Below, piece after piece: positions 8,302-20,051 of a DNA stretch of 64,000 nucleotides. The stretch comes from DATFDN01 sp035685165. Its GTDB lineage: Bacteria > Pseudomonadota > Alphaproteobacteria > Acetobacterales > Acetobacteraceae. A program made the position numbers and the translations under genes. The first letter of the stretch is position 1. Each line of letters starts with the position of its first letter. The stretch lies in contig DASRBI010000004.1 in NCBI GenBank assembly GCA_035685165.1, forward strand, positions 62,001-126,000, given 5' to 3'. The notes below the pieces were generated by a model. The model was not told the DNA's origin. It saw nothing but the letters and a program-made list of their open reading frames with translations, and made no database searches.

Positions 8302-10332
8302 ATGAAGCACGGGAACCTCGCCGTCGCCGTGGATATTGGTGGCACCTTCACCGATATCGCGCTGCACGACCCGGCCAGCGGGAACGTTTGGCGGGCCAAG
8401 ACGCCGAGCGTGCCGGCCGATCCGTCGCACGCGTTCATGACCGGCGTGCGGCTGGCGCTGAAACAGGCCGGCGCGGCGGCGGGTGCGCTACGGCGCGTGC
8501 TGCACGGCACCACGGTCGCCACCAACATGATCCTGGAGGGCAAGGGCGCGCGCGCGGCGCTGGTGACGACGGCCGGGTTTCGCCACGTGCTCGAGATCGG
8601 CCGGCAGGACATTCCGCGCCGGGCCAATCTCTACGCTTGGATCAAGCCGCCGCGGCCGGTGCCGGCCTCGCGTGTGATCGAGATCGACGAGCGCATAGGC
8701 CCGGGCGGCATCGTGCTGCGCGAACTCGATGAAGGGAGCGTGCGCGAAGCCGCTGAACAGTGCCGGCGGATGGCGGTCGAGGCGGTGGCGGTCTGCCTGA
8801 TCCACGCTTTCGCCAACCCTGCGCACGAGCAGCGCGCCGCGGAAATCCTGCGCGCGGAACTTCCGGACGTCGCCGTGACCACATCCACCGACGTGCTTCC
8901 GGTGGTACGCGAATACGAGCGTTCGCTCGCGACGGTGCTGAATGCCGCGGTCATGCCGGGGGTCGGCCGCTATGTGGCGCGCCTCTCGGAGCGGCTGGCG
9001 GCAGAGGGCGTCGCCGCGCCGCTCCTCTTGATGCAGTCGAACGGCGGGGTGGCGGGCGTGCCGGCGATCGCGCGCGCGCCGCTACTCACCGCGCTCTCCG
9101 GCCCCGCCGCCGGCGTGGTGGGCGCGCGGGCGGTTGCCGCGGCGTGCGGGATCGAGAACCTGATCACCGTCGATATCGGCGGCACGAGCGCGGATATCTG
9201 CCTCATCAAGGATGGGCGGATCGGGCTGACGCAGCACGGCCATGTCGGCGAGCGGCCGCTGCCGCTGCCAATGGTCGATATGGTGACGATCGGCGCCGGC
9301 GGCGGCTCGATCGCGAACGTTGCGGCCGGAACGCTCTCGGTCGGGCCGCGCAGCGCCGGCGCGGTGCCAGGACCCGCCGCCTATGGGCGCGGCGGTACTG
9401 ACGCGACCGTGACGGACGCGCATGTGGTGCTGGGCCATCTGCCGGAAGCGCTGCTCGGCGGACGGATGGCGCTCGACCGCGCGGCGGCGGAAGCCGCCGT
9501 GCGCCGCTCCGTCGCCGATCCGCTCGGCCTGTCGCTCGAGGACGCTGCGCGCGGCATTCTCGCGATCGTGGACAACAACATGATGGGCGCGCTGCGCGTG
9601 GTTTCGGTCGAGCGCGGTCACGATCCGCGCGACTTCACGCTCGTGCCGTTTGGCGGCGCCGGCCCGTTGCATGGCTGCGCGCTGGCCGAATTGCTCGGCA
9701 TTTCGCGGGTGATGATTCCGCCCGCGCCCGGCGTTCTGTGCGCCGATGGGCTGCTCTCCGCTGATTTGCAGGCGGAGTTCAGCCGGACATTGCCCAAGGC
9801 CGGGCCGGTCGATGTCGCCGCCGCCGAGGAGATGTTCGCCGCCCTTGAGGCGCAGGCGGCCTCGTGGTTCGCCGCCGAAGGCGTGCCGCAAGCGGCGCGC
9901 CGGCTGAGCCGGGTCGCGTTAATGCGCTATCGCGGCCAGGGCGGCGAGATCTCGGTGCCGTGGACCGCGACGCGAAGCGGGATCGAGGCGGCGTTCGCCG
10001 CCGCGCACGAGAGCCTCTATGGCTTCACGCTCGGCGCCGAGGCGGAGATCGTGACACTGCGCGTGGAGGCAACCGGCATGATGCCCCGCCCCGAGATCGC
10101 CGCGCTGCCGCCGGGAACCGGCGCGGTTCCGCTGCATCGCCACCGGGTGCATCTCGCATCCGGCGCCGCCGAGGTGCCCGTCTATGCGCGGGACGCGCTC
10201 GGCGCGGGTGACGGCTTTGCCGGACCGGCGATCGTGACACAGCTCGACGCGACGACGATCGTGCCGCCGGGCTGGCGCGGGACGGTGCATCCGTCCGGCG
10301 CGATCCTGCTCACCGTTTGCGAGGCACCATGA
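8302..10332 (+). CDS. hydantoinase A/oxoprolinase family protein
   Basis: ATP-binding subunit partner of the upstream HyuB protein. Start at ATG 8302, where VAVDIGGTFTDIALHD gives the first phosphate-binding loop; a second DIGGTSADICL loop at about residue 290 completes the actin-like ATPase fold. FGGAGPLHGCALAELLGI and the C-terminal AIVTQLDATTIVPPGW block are family marks. At 676 residues the length is normal. Its stop overlaps the start of the peptidase gene (ATGA). Confidence 0.92.
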   Translation: MKHGNLAVAVDIGGTFTDIALHDPASGNVWRAKTPSVPADPSHAFMTGVRLALKQAGAAAGALRRVLHGTTVATNMILEGKGARAALVTTAGFRHVLEIGRQDIPRRANLYAWIKPPRPVPASRVIEIDERIGPGGIVLRELDEGSVREAAEQCRRMAVEAVAVCLIHAFANPAHEQRAAEILRAELPDVAVTTSTDVLPVVREYERSLATVLNAAVMPGVGRYVARLSERLAAEGVAAPLLLMQSNGGVAGVPAIARAPLLTALSGPAAGVVGARAVAAACGIENLITVDIGGTSADICLIKDGRIGLTQHGHVGERPLPLPMVDMVTIGAGGGSIANVAAGTLSVGPRSAGAVPGPAAYGRGGTDATVTDAHVVLGHLPEALLGGRMALDRAAAEAAVRRSVADPLGLSLEDAARGILAIVDNNMMGALRVVSVERGHDPRDFTLVPFGGAGPLHGCALAELLGISRVMIPPAPGVLCADGLLSADLQAEFSRTLPKAGPVDVAAAEEMFAALEAQAASWFAAEGVPQAARRLSRVALMRYRGQGGEISVPWTATRSGIEAAFAAAHESLYGFTLGAEAEIVTLRVEATGMMPRPEIAALPPGTGAVPLHRHRVHLASGAAEVPVYARDALGAGDGFAGPAIVTQLDATTIVPPGWRGTVHPSGAILLTVCEAP

Positions 10333-11711
10333 TCGAGCTTGCCCCCGTCCTTGCCCGCATCGATTCCGAACGCGACCGCTCGCTCGCGCGCCTGATGGAC
10401 TATCTGCGTCATCCCAGCATCAGCGCGCAGAATGTCGGCATCAGGGAAGTGGCGGCGCTGCTCGTTCGGCACCTGAATGCCATGGGCCTGCACGCCGAGG
10501 CGGTGCCGACCGCAGGCCATCCGATGATCTTGGCGCGCTGGGACCAGGCGCCCGGCAAGCCGACCGTGCTGCTGTACGGGCATTATGACGTGCAGCCACC
10601 CGACCCGCTGGAGGCGTGGATCAGCCCGCCCTTCGAGCCGACCATCCGCGACGGCCGCATCTATGCGCGCGGCGCCGGTGACAACAAGGGCCAGCATTTC
10701 GCGCAATTGCTGGCGATCGAGGCGCATCTTGCCGTGCACGGACGGTTGCCCTGCAACGTCGTCGTGCTGCTGGAAGGCGAGGAGGAGGTCGGCAGCCCGC
10801 ACATCGCCGAGTTCGTGCGCGCCAACCGCGAGCGTGTGCGCGCCGATCTCGTCATCACCGCCGACGGCCCGATCCATCCCTCCGGCCGGCCGACGGTGAC
10901 GTTTGGCGTGCGCGGGATGGCGGGCTTCGAGCTGCGCGCCCGCACCGCCAAGCGCGACGTGCATTCGGGCAACTTCGGCGGCGTCGTGCCGAACGCGATC
11001 TGGACGCTCGTGCACCTGCTCGCGACCATGAAGCGGCCGGACGGCACGATTACGATCGAGGGGCTGCACGATGCGATCGTGCCGCCCGGCAAGCTGGAGC
11101 GCGAAGCGGCGGCGCGCCTGCCGCTTGATCTGGAAGGCGTAAAGGCGGAGCTCGGGGTCGAGCGCCTGGACGCACCGGAGGACCGACCGTTCTACGACCG
11201 CACGATGTTTCACCCGACACTGACGATCAATGGGCTGCACGGCGGCTATGGCGGTCCCGGGGTCAAGACGGTGCTGCCGTGCGAGGCGGTGGCGAAGTGC
11301 GACATAAGGCTGGTGGAGGCGCAGACCCCGGCCGATGTGCTGGCGAAAGTTGCGGCGCACGTGAAGCGCTACGCGCCCGAGGTGGAGTTCGTGCCGCTGG
11401 ACGGGATGCTGCCGTCGAAAACGCCGATGGACTCCCCGTTCGCCGAGCCCATTCGGCAGGCGATCGTCGCCGCGCAGGGCGTTGAGCCGCTGCTTTATCC
11501 GACCATGGGCGGCAGCCTGCCTGATTACGTGTTCACGAAGATCCTCGGCGTTCCCGCCTTCGTGGTGCCGTATGCCAACGCCGACGAGGCGAACCACGCC
11601 CCAAATGAAAACCTGAAAGTGGATTGCTTCTACGCCGGCATCCGCACCGGGGCGGCGCTGCTGGCCCATTTGGGCAGCGCCTCCGGCCCTGCCAGTGCGG
11701 ACGCCGGGTAA
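10329..11711 (+). CDS. M20 family dipeptidase/amidohydrolase
   Basis: Zinc-dependent hydrolase. LLYGHYDVQPPDPLEAW carries the first metal His and Asp, GAGDNKGQH the bridging Asp, and LEGEEEVGSPH the catalytic Glu pair; a final His lies in the NADEANHAPNE block. Start chosen at ATG 10329, which overlaps the hyuA stop by 4 bases; a TTG at 10317 is also in frame. Last gene of the operon, so it probably cleaves the linear amide or dipeptide-like product made after ring opening. Confidence 0.92.
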   Translation: MIELAPVLARIDSERDRSLARLMDYLRHPSISAQNVGIREVAALLVRHLNAMGLHAEAVPTAGHPMILARWDQAPGKPTVLLYGHYDVQPPDPLEAWISPPFEPTIRDGRIYARGAGDNKGQHFAQLLAIEAHLAVHGRLPCNVVVLLEGEEEVGSPHIAEFVRANRERVRADLVITADGPIHPSGRPTVTFGVRGMAGFELRARTAKRDVHSGNFGGVVPNAIWTLVHLLATMKRPDGTITIEGLHDAIVPPGKLEREAAARLPLDLEGVKAELGVERLDAPEDRPFYDRTMFHPTLTINGLHGGYGGPGVKTVLPCEAVAKCDIRLVEAQTPADVLAKVAAHVKRYAPEVEFVPLDGMLPSKTPMDSPFAEPIRQAIVAAQGVEPLLYPTMGGSLPDYVFTKILGVPAFVVPYANADEANHAPNENLKVDCFYAGIRTGAALLAHLGSASGPASADAG

Positions 11712-11723
11712 GCGTCGCGACGC

Positions 11724-12491
11724 CTATCTCCGGGAACGCGCCTCGCCGATCGGCGGCACTGCGTCCCCCATGCCGGCCAGCAGCTCGGCCACATGGCGCA
11801 CCGCCACGCCACGCCCCTCGCGGCTTAAGCGGCCGGCGATGTTGAGCAGGCAGCCGAGGTCGCCCGCGAGCACGAGCGGCGCCCCGGTGCGGGCGATGTC
11901 GGCTGCCTTGTCGGCAACCATGCGGGTGGAGATCGCCGGATATTTCACGCAGAACGTGCCGCCGAAGCCGCAGCAGACTTCCGGATCGCTCATCTCCACG
12001 ATCTCGGCCCCGGCGCCGCGCAAGAGCGCGCGCGGCTGTTCCTTCACGCCCATCTCGCGCAGCCCGCTGCAACTGTCGTGATAGGTGACGCGGCCCGCGT
12101 GCCTGGGCAGCGAGGCGGGATCGAGCTTCATCACATCGACCAGGAAGCTCGTCAGCTCGTACACCTTGGCGCCGAGCGCGTCGGCGCGGGGGCGCAGATT
12201 GGGGTCGTCGTCGAACAGGTGCGGCAAATGGTGGCGCAGCATCCCGGCGCAGGAGCCGGACGGGGCGACCACGTAATCATAGCCGATGAAGGCCTCGATC
12301 AGCCCGCGGCAGAGATCGCGCGCGCTGGCGCGGTCGCCCGAGTTATAGGCGGGCTGCCCGCAGCAGGTCTGCGCGCGCGGCACCTCGACGTGACAGCCCG
12401 CCAGTTCGAGCAGGCGGATCGCGGCGAAGCCGACCGTCGGCCGCCAGAGATCGACGAGGCAAGTGACGAACAGGGCGACGCGCGGCTGCAC
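11724..12491 (-). CDS. LutA/YkgE-like (Fe-S)-binding protein
   Basis: Two cysteine-rich CCG domains: CxxD-type start VTCLVDLWRP with PRAQTCCGQPAYNSG, and VTYHDSCSGLREMG with DPEVCCGFGGTFCVKYP. These are the signatures of heterodisulfide-reductase-like/LutA subunits in L-lactate oxidation. GTG 12491 gives 255 residues, the normal LutA size, and lies 5 bases after the ppdK stop, so it is probably cotranscribed. LutB and LutC partners are not beside it here, so the electron-transfer complex must be completed elsewhere or this is a stand-alone member. Confidence 0.85.
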   Translation of the reverse strand: MQPRVALFVTCLVDLWRPTVGFAAIRLLELAGCHVEVPRAQTCCGQPAYNSGDRASARDLCRGLIEAFIGYDYVVAPSGSCAGMLRHHLPHLFDDDPNLRPRADALGAKVYELTSFLVDVMKLDPASLPRHAGRVTYHDSCSGLREMGVKEQPRALLRGAGAEIVEMSDPEVCCGFGGTFCVKYPAISTRMVADKAADIARTGAPLVLAGDLGCLLNIAGRLSREGRGVAVRHVAELLAGMGDAVPPIGEARSRR

Positions 12492-12496
12492 CCGGC

Positions 12497-15166
<2,670 letters not shown>

Positions 15167-15196
15167 CGGGTTCGCCCTTGGTCGGATTGGGACACG

Positions 15197-17245
15197 CTAT
15201 CCCTCGATCGCCGCGAAGTCCGCCACGCGGTCCATCGTGGCCTGGATGCGGCGGAGCAGAAGGAGACGATTGCGGCGCAAATTGGGTTCGGGGGCGTTGA
15301 CGGTGACACGATCGAAGAACGCATCGAGCGGCGCCCGCAATGCGGCCATCGAAGCCATCGCCTCCGTGAAACGCTCGGCCTTGAGATCGGCCTCGATCGC
15401 AGGCGCGACGCGGTCGAGCGCGGCGGCGAGCGCCAGCTCCTCTGGTTCGTTCAACAGCTGGGGATCGGGCGTGCCCTGGTGCGGGCCGTCCTTGCGGCCC
15501 TCGATGCGGAGAATGTTGGCCGCGCGTCGATAGGCGGTCAGCAGGTCCCCGCCGTCCGGCGTGCCGAGCAGCGCGGCAACCGCGTCGGCGCGCGCCAGCA
15601 GACGCACCAGATCGTCATCGCCGCCAGCGGCGAACACGGCGGCGAGCACGTCGTGGCGCGCACCTTCGGCGCGAAGCTGGACGCGTAACCGCTCGGCGAT
15701 GAAGCCGAGCAGGTCGTTAACGGACGCGGGCGTCGCGAACGCAGCCCCGGCCTGCGCGATCAAGGGGGCGAGCGGCAGGCGCAGCCCGTTCTCCCGGACA
15801 ATGCGGATGACGCCGAGCGCGGCGCGGCGCAGCGCGTACGGGTCGCCCGATCCGGTGGGTTTCTCGCCGATGGCGAAGAACCCGGCGAGCTGGTCGAGCT
15901 TGTCGGCGAGCGCGGCGGCGACCGAGACCGGTGCGGCGGGCACCGCGTCGGACGGACCTTTCGGCGCGTAATGATCGCGGATCGCGTCGGCGACCGCCTG
16001 GGGCTCGCCATCATGCAGCGCGTAGTAGCGGCCCATCACGCCCTGCAATTCGGGAAACTCGCCCACCATGCCGGTGACGAGATCGGCCTTGGCGAGCATC
16101 GCGGCGCGGTCCGCCAGATCGGGATCGGCACCGACGAGCGGGGCGATATGACGCGCGAGCGCCCGCAGCCGCGATACGCGCGCGCCCTGGGAGCCGAGCT
16201 TGGCCTGGAAAATGATGCCGTCGAGCGCCGGGACGCGCTCCGCAAGCGGCGTGCGCCGGTCGAGATCCCAGAAATGCCGCGCATCGGCGAAGCGGGCGCG
16301 CAGCACGCGCTCATTGCCGGCAATGATTGCCGCACCCCCGTCCTCAGCCTCGATATTGGCCGCGAACCCGAACCAGGGCGCCGGCGCTCCGTCCTGCGTG
16401 CGCAGCGCGAAATACCGCTGGTTCACGCGCATCGAGACCTGCATGACCTCGACGGGCAGATCCATGAAGGCCGGGTCGATGCGGCCGAGCAGCGGCACCG
16501 GCCATTCCACCAGACCCGCCACCTCATCGAGCAGCGCGGGATCATCCACCAGCATCAGATCGCGCGCAGCCGCCTCGGCCGCGAGCCCGGCGGCGATGCG
16601 GTGGCGGCGCTCCTCGGCACGCACCAGCACGCGGTGCTCGGCGAGCCGTTCCTGCCAGTCGGCGCAGGAGGCGACGCGCACCGGGCCCGGCGCGTGGAAT
16701 CGGTGGCCCTCCGTGAGATCGGCAGCGGCAAGTCCGTGCCCGTCGTCATCACCGTCGCGCAGATCGAAGCGCACCACCTCGCCGTCGAGCAGGCAGACGA
16801 TCCGCCTCAGCGGGCGGACCCAGGTGAAGGCGCTGCCGGCGCCCCAGCGCATCGACTTGGGCCAGGGAAAGCGCTGCAGGAGCGGCGGCATCTCGCGCGC
16901 GATCAGCGCCGCGGCGGGCTGGGCGGCGGCGGATTTCTCTAGCACCCAGTAGCCGCCTTCCTCGCGAAGGTGTGCGCGCGCGGCATTGTGCTTGCGGAGG
17001 AAACCGGCGAGCGCCTGTTCGGGTGCGCCGACGCGCGGGCCGCGTTCCACGCTGGCGATGGCGGCAACCTCGCGCGCGACGTCGGCGCGGAGCGCAATGC
17101 GTCGCGGGCCGAAAAACGTCTCGGTATTGCGCGGCGCGAGCGGCGCGAGCGAGGCGGCGGCAAGCCGCGCGAGCTCAGCAGCCGCGTTCGCCTGCATCCG
17201 GGCGGGGATCTCCTCGCTGAAAAGTTCGATGAAAAGCTCGGGCAT
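15197..17245 (-). CDS. glyS: glycyl-tRNA synthetase beta subunit
   Basis: The 682-residue beta chain of the alpha2beta2 bacterial glycyl-tRNA synthetase, needed for tRNA recognition. The N-terminus MPELFIELFSEEIPARMQ, the central MQVSMRVNQRYFAL and VLRARFADARHFWDLD blocks, the HD-type FPELQGVMGRYYA region and the C-terminal anticodon-binding part (VNAPEPNLRRNRL) are typical. It is separated from glyQ by a dead vapBC module rather than adjoining it. Confidence 0.97.
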   Translation of the reverse strand: MPELFIELFSEEIPARMQANAAAELARLAAASLAPLAPRNTETFFGPRRIALRADVAREVAAIASVERGPRVGAPEQALAGFLRKHNAARAHLREEGGYWVLEKSAAAQPAAALIAREMPPLLQRFPWPKSMRWGAGSAFTWVRPLRRIVCLLDGEVVRFDLRDGDDDGHGLAAADLTEGHRFHAPGPVRVASCADWQERLAEHRVLVRAEERRHRIAAGLAAEAAARDLMLVDDPALLDEVAGLVEWPVPLLGRIDPAFMDLPVEVMQVSMRVNQRYFALRTQDGAPAPWFGFAANIEAEDGGAAIIAGNERVLRARFADARHFWDLDRRTPLAERVPALDGIIFQAKLGSQGARVSRLRALARHIAPLVGADPDLADRAAMLAKADLVTGMVGEFPELQGVMGRYYALHDGEPQAVADAIRDHYAPKGPSDAVPAAPVSVAAALADKLDQLAGFFAIGEKPTGSGDPYALRRAALGVIRIVRENGLRLPLAPLIAQAGAAFATPASVNDLLGFIAERLRVQLRAEGARHDVLAAVFAAGGDDDLVRLLARADAVAALLGTPDGGDLLTAYRRAANILRIEGRKDGPHQGTPDPQLLNEPEELALAAALDRVAPAIEADLKAERFTEAMASMAALRAPLDAFFDRVTVNAPEPNLRRNRLLLLRRIQATMDRVADFAAIEG

Positions 17246-17247
17246 AA

Positions 17248-17357
17248 TCAGCGGCTCAGCGCGGAATGCACGCCGGTCTGGCCGAAATTATTGCCCCTGA
17301 ACAGCAGCGGCTCGTTAGACAGCTTCGCAGGCGCATCGCCGATCCGTCGATCATCAT
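17248..17357 (-). pseudogene. vapC toxin relic (PIN domain, mostly deleted)
   Basis: A VapC-like start (MMIDGSA) overlaps the end of the vapB relic, as in intact vapBC operons, but within ten codons the match shifts frame and jumps to the PIN-domain C-terminus: AKLSNEPLLFRGNNFGQTGVHSAL, split here as AKLSNEPLLF and RGNNFGQTGV. The usual GND and TD acidic positions read GNN and TG. The central domain with the catalytic acids is deleted, so the toxin is dead. Confidence 0.7.
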
Positions 17358-17578
17358 CTGGGAAGACCGTTCTCGTCATAGAGCCAACTGCGATCGGAGC
17401 TGACAGGCCCAGTCAGATGCGCGCGAAGCTCCGCGGTCAACGCCCGCAGTTTCCGCATCCCCTCCTGAATTTTCGCCGCGCGGTCCAGCCGATCGCGGAT
17501 CGCCTTGGTCACAGCGGTTGTCACGTCTTCGCCGGTCAGGCGCGCCAGTTCGTCGGCCAGCCGGGACGCCGCGTCGCT
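17354..17578 (-). pseudogene. vapB-type antitoxin relic
   Basis: The frame reads RLADELARLTGEDVTTAV and TKAIRDRLDRAAK, then ends WLYDENGLPR, the layout of Rv0623-like VapB antitoxins (ribbon-helix-helix N-terminus, Tyr-Asp-Glu-x-Gly-Leu-Pro tail). The first dozen residues including the start codon are lost: a TAG stands directly before S-D-A-A-S-R. It sits between glyQ and glyS on the same strand, followed by the vapC relic. No function is expected. Confidence 0.7.
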
Positions 17579-17608
17579 CTACGCTTGTCAGCACCCCGTC
17601 CACCGCCG

Positions 17609-18490
17609 TCACTCCTCCCCCGCCACCCACGCCTCGCAGCACGCCTTTGCCAGCGCCCGCACCCGCCCGATATAGCTCGCTCGCTCTGCGACGCTGATCA
17701 CGCCCCGTGCGTCCAGCAGGTTGAAGATGTGGCTCGCCTTGATGCACTGGTCGTAGGCTGGCAGCGCGAGGCGCCGGTTGCGGGCGGGATCGAGCAGGGC
17801 TTCGCATTCCTCCTCGGCGTCGGCGAAATGGCGCTCCAGCATCGCCGTGTCGGCGCGCTCGAAGCTGTAGGCGCTGTATTCGCGCTCGGCGCGCAGGAAC
17901 ACGTCGCCATAGGTCACGCCCGCCCCGTTGAAATCCAGCTCGAACACGTTGCCCACGTCCTGCACGTACATCGCCAGCCGTTCGAGCCCGTAAGTCATCT
18001 CGAAGCTCGGCAAAGTGACGGGAATCCCGCCGACCTGCTGGAAATAGGTGAACTGGCCGACCTCCATACCGTCGCACCAGACCTCCCAGCCGAGGCCCCA
18101 GGCGCCCAAGGTGGGGCTCTCCCAGTCGTCTTCGACGAAGCGGAAATCGTGCCGCAAGGGATCGAGCCCGATCGCGCGGTAGCTCGCGAGCAGCAGCTCC
18201 TGCGCGTCCTGTGGGCTCGGCTTCATGATCACCTGATATTGGTAGTAGTGGCCGAGCCGGTTCGGGTTCTCCCCGTAGCGGCCATCGCCCGGGCGGCGGC
18301 TCGGCTGAACGTATGCGGCGCGCCACGGCTTCGGCCCAAGAGCGCGCAGCGTGGTGGCCGGGTGAAACGTGCCTGCACCCATCTCCATGTCGTACGGCTG
18401 CAAAATCACGCACCCCTGCGCCGCCCAGAAACGGTGCAGGGTCAGGATCAGGTCCTGGAAGGTCAGACGTCGGGCGGCTTCGGTGCTCAT
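17609..18490 (-). CDS. glyQ: glycyl-tRNA synthetase alpha subunit
   Basis: Catalytic subunit forming glycyl-adenylate. From ATG 18490 it has 293 residues, the normal length. LTFQDLILTLHRFWAAQGC, VQPSRRPGDGRYGENPNR, YYQYQVIMKPSP, DDWESPTLGAWGLGWEVW and FTYFQQVGG blocks are diagnostic. The open frame extends 12 codons upstream but the family start matches the ATG. First gene of the minus-strand glyQ-glyS-ppdK-lutA-like series. Confidence 0.97.
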   Translation of the reverse strand: MSTEAARRLTFQDLILTLHRFWAAQGCVILQPYDMEMGAGTFHPATTLRALGPKPWRAAYVQPSRRPGDGRYGENPNRLGHYYQYQVIMKPSPQDAQELLLASYRAIGLDPLRHDFRFVEDDWESPTLGAWGLGWEVWCDGMEVGQFTYFQQVGGIPVTLPSFEMTYGLERLAMYVQDVGNVFELDFNGAGVTYGDVFLRAEREYSAYSFERADTAMLERHFADAEEECEALLDPARNRRLALPAYDQCIKASHIFNLLDARGVISVAERASYIGRVRALAKACCEAWVAGEE

Positions 18491-18639
18491 GGCAGTCGGG
18501 CGTTGGTGCGGCGCACCGTAAAGCATTCGCCCGGCAGGGCGGCAAGGCAGGGTGCGCGTTGAATGTGGCCCTGGCCGAGGCCACCTTCAGCCACACAACC
18601 GCCGCCCGCGGCCACGGCACGGAGGCCAGGAGAGCCAGG

Positions 18640-19545
18640 ATGACCAACGAGGAACGCGACATCATCGCCGCCTTCGTCGCGCGCGTGAGCGGCGTGGCTG
18701 CACCGCAATCGCCCTGGGGCGTGGCGTCGGTCCCGGCGACGCAGCCGCAAGCGCAGCCGGCGCTGCCGCCGGTCGATCCTGAGGCCGACCGGTTCATCGC
18801 CGAACAGTTCCAGCGTTACCCGGAGGCACGCTACCGGATCACCCAGCTCGCCTTCGTGCAGGAGCACGCGCTGATCGAGGCGCAGAACCGCATCAAGCAG
18901 CTCGAATGGCAGGTCCAACAACTCCAGCAGGCGGTGCAGCAATTGCAGCAGGGCCAGGGCCGCGGCCAGGGCGGCGGGTTTTTCTCGAGCCTGTTCGGCG
19001 GCGGGCGCAGCGCCCCGGCCGGGCCGCCGCCCGGCGGCCCGTGGGGTCAGCCAGGGCAGGCCCCGCCGCAATACCAGCAGCCGCAATACGCGCCGCCGCT
19101 GCCGCAATATCCGCCCGGCTATCAAGCCGGGATGTTCCAGCGCGGCGGCAGCGGATTCTTGGGCTCGGCGCTCACCACAGCGGCGGGCGTCGCCGGGGGC
19201 GTGCTGGCGGCGGATGCGATCCGCGACATGTTCTCCCCGCGCCAGGGTTTCGCCGGCGGCGGCTTCGGCGGCGGCAGCCCGTGGGGCGCGCCGACGGTCG
19301 AGCCCGGCGCGGCCGGGCCGTGGGCCGATCCGTCCGCGGGCCAGGGCTATGTTGATCAGGGCCAGTGGGACCAGGGCACGAGCGACCCCAACGCTTGGAA
19401 CGATCCGGGCCAGGCTGCGCCCGACAACAGCGGCTGGGATGCCGGCGGCGCCGATCCAGGTGCCACCGACCCCGGCGGCGGCTGGGACGCGGGCGGCGGG
19501 GACTGGAGCGGCGGCGGGGGCGGATCGGACGATTCGGTGATTTGA
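18640..19545 (+). CDS. DUF2076 family protein
   Basis: 301 residues from ATG 18640, preceded by AGGAGAGCCAGG. The N-terminus MTNEERDIIAAFVARV and the region EADRFIAEQFQRYPEARYR match DUF2076. A Gln-rich coiled coil (EAQNRIKQLEWQVQQLQQ, about residues 80-108) leads into a Gly/Pro/Gln-rich tail with a hydrophobic stretch (ALTTAAGVAGGVLAADAI, about 178-196) and an Asp/Trp/Gly-rich acidic end. Members are thought to be envelope-associated, but the role is unknown. No signal peptide is visible. Confidence 0.85.
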   Translation: MTNEERDIIAAFVARVSGVAAPQSPWGVASVPATQPQAQPALPPVDPEADRFIAEQFQRYPEARYRITQLAFVQEHALIEAQNRIKQLEWQVQQLQQAVQQLQQGQGRGQGGGFFSSLFGGGRSAPAGPPPGGPWGQPGQAPPQYQQPQYAPPLPQYPPGYQAGMFQRGGSGFLGSALTTAAGVAGGVLAADAIRDMFSPRQGFAGGGFGGGSPWGAPTVEPGAAGPWADPSAGQGYVDQGQWDQGTSDPNAWNDPGQAAPDNSGWDAGGADPGATDPGGGWDAGGGDWSGGGGGSDDSVI

Positions 19546-19551
19546 GGAGCG

Positions 19552-20022
19552 TTTCTCGACTTCCGCCGCGATGACAAACGCTTTGCTTTCTGCGAGGTGA
19601 AGTCGCCTCGCGATGGGTGGCTGGACGAGCAGCTAGCCGTGGCTAAGCCGTTCGAGATGGTCGGGGATATGCGTCCAGATCCCACCTTCAACAGGGTCGC
19701 TGATCATATATCCGGAGCCGTCACGCAATTCGGTTCTGCCAATCCAGACTAGATGGTGGCGAACATCCTGGCGTTAGTGAATTGGTCGGACCCAAACAGC
19801 TATTAGGGTTCGCACGCGACGCTAATTGGCTCGTTTGAAGTCGACGGTGGCGGCCGCTTACTCACGATACCGAACATCGCTGAGGCTAGAACGATAAGTG
19901 AACGCACGCATGGCATCGACATGTCTGCTTGGTTCGATGGGAGAACCAAGATCATCCAAGGCTACTTGTTCTCGCGCTCAAAACGGCGTTTGTCGGCAAG
20001 ATTTGTAACGGGTTCGGATTAG
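19552..20022 (+). pseudogene. dead gene with two in-frame amber stops
   Basis: One frame of 157 codons reads as protein throughout except for TAG at 19750-19752 and 19804-19806. It begins without a start (FLDFRRDDKRFAFCEVKSPR), so the N-terminus is missing, and includes RVADHISGAVTQFGSANPD, MVANILALVNWSDPNSY and HGIDMSAWFDGRTKIIQGY. The D...E-V-K pattern resembles a PD-(D/E)xK nuclease-type core, but I do not recognise the family for certain. It fills the whole interval between the DUF2076 gene and the prenyltransferase. Base composition is lower in GC than the neighbours, which suggests acquired DNA. Confidence 0.65.
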
Positions 20023-20051
20023 AACAAGAAGCCATCCGCGAATATTTGAGG

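Noticed and set aside
19750..19806. Pyrrolysine or amber read-through in the dead gene
   Set aside because: The gene lacks its start, the composition differs from neighbours and no pyl gene is seen; decay is simpler. Kept as a low-probability finding only.
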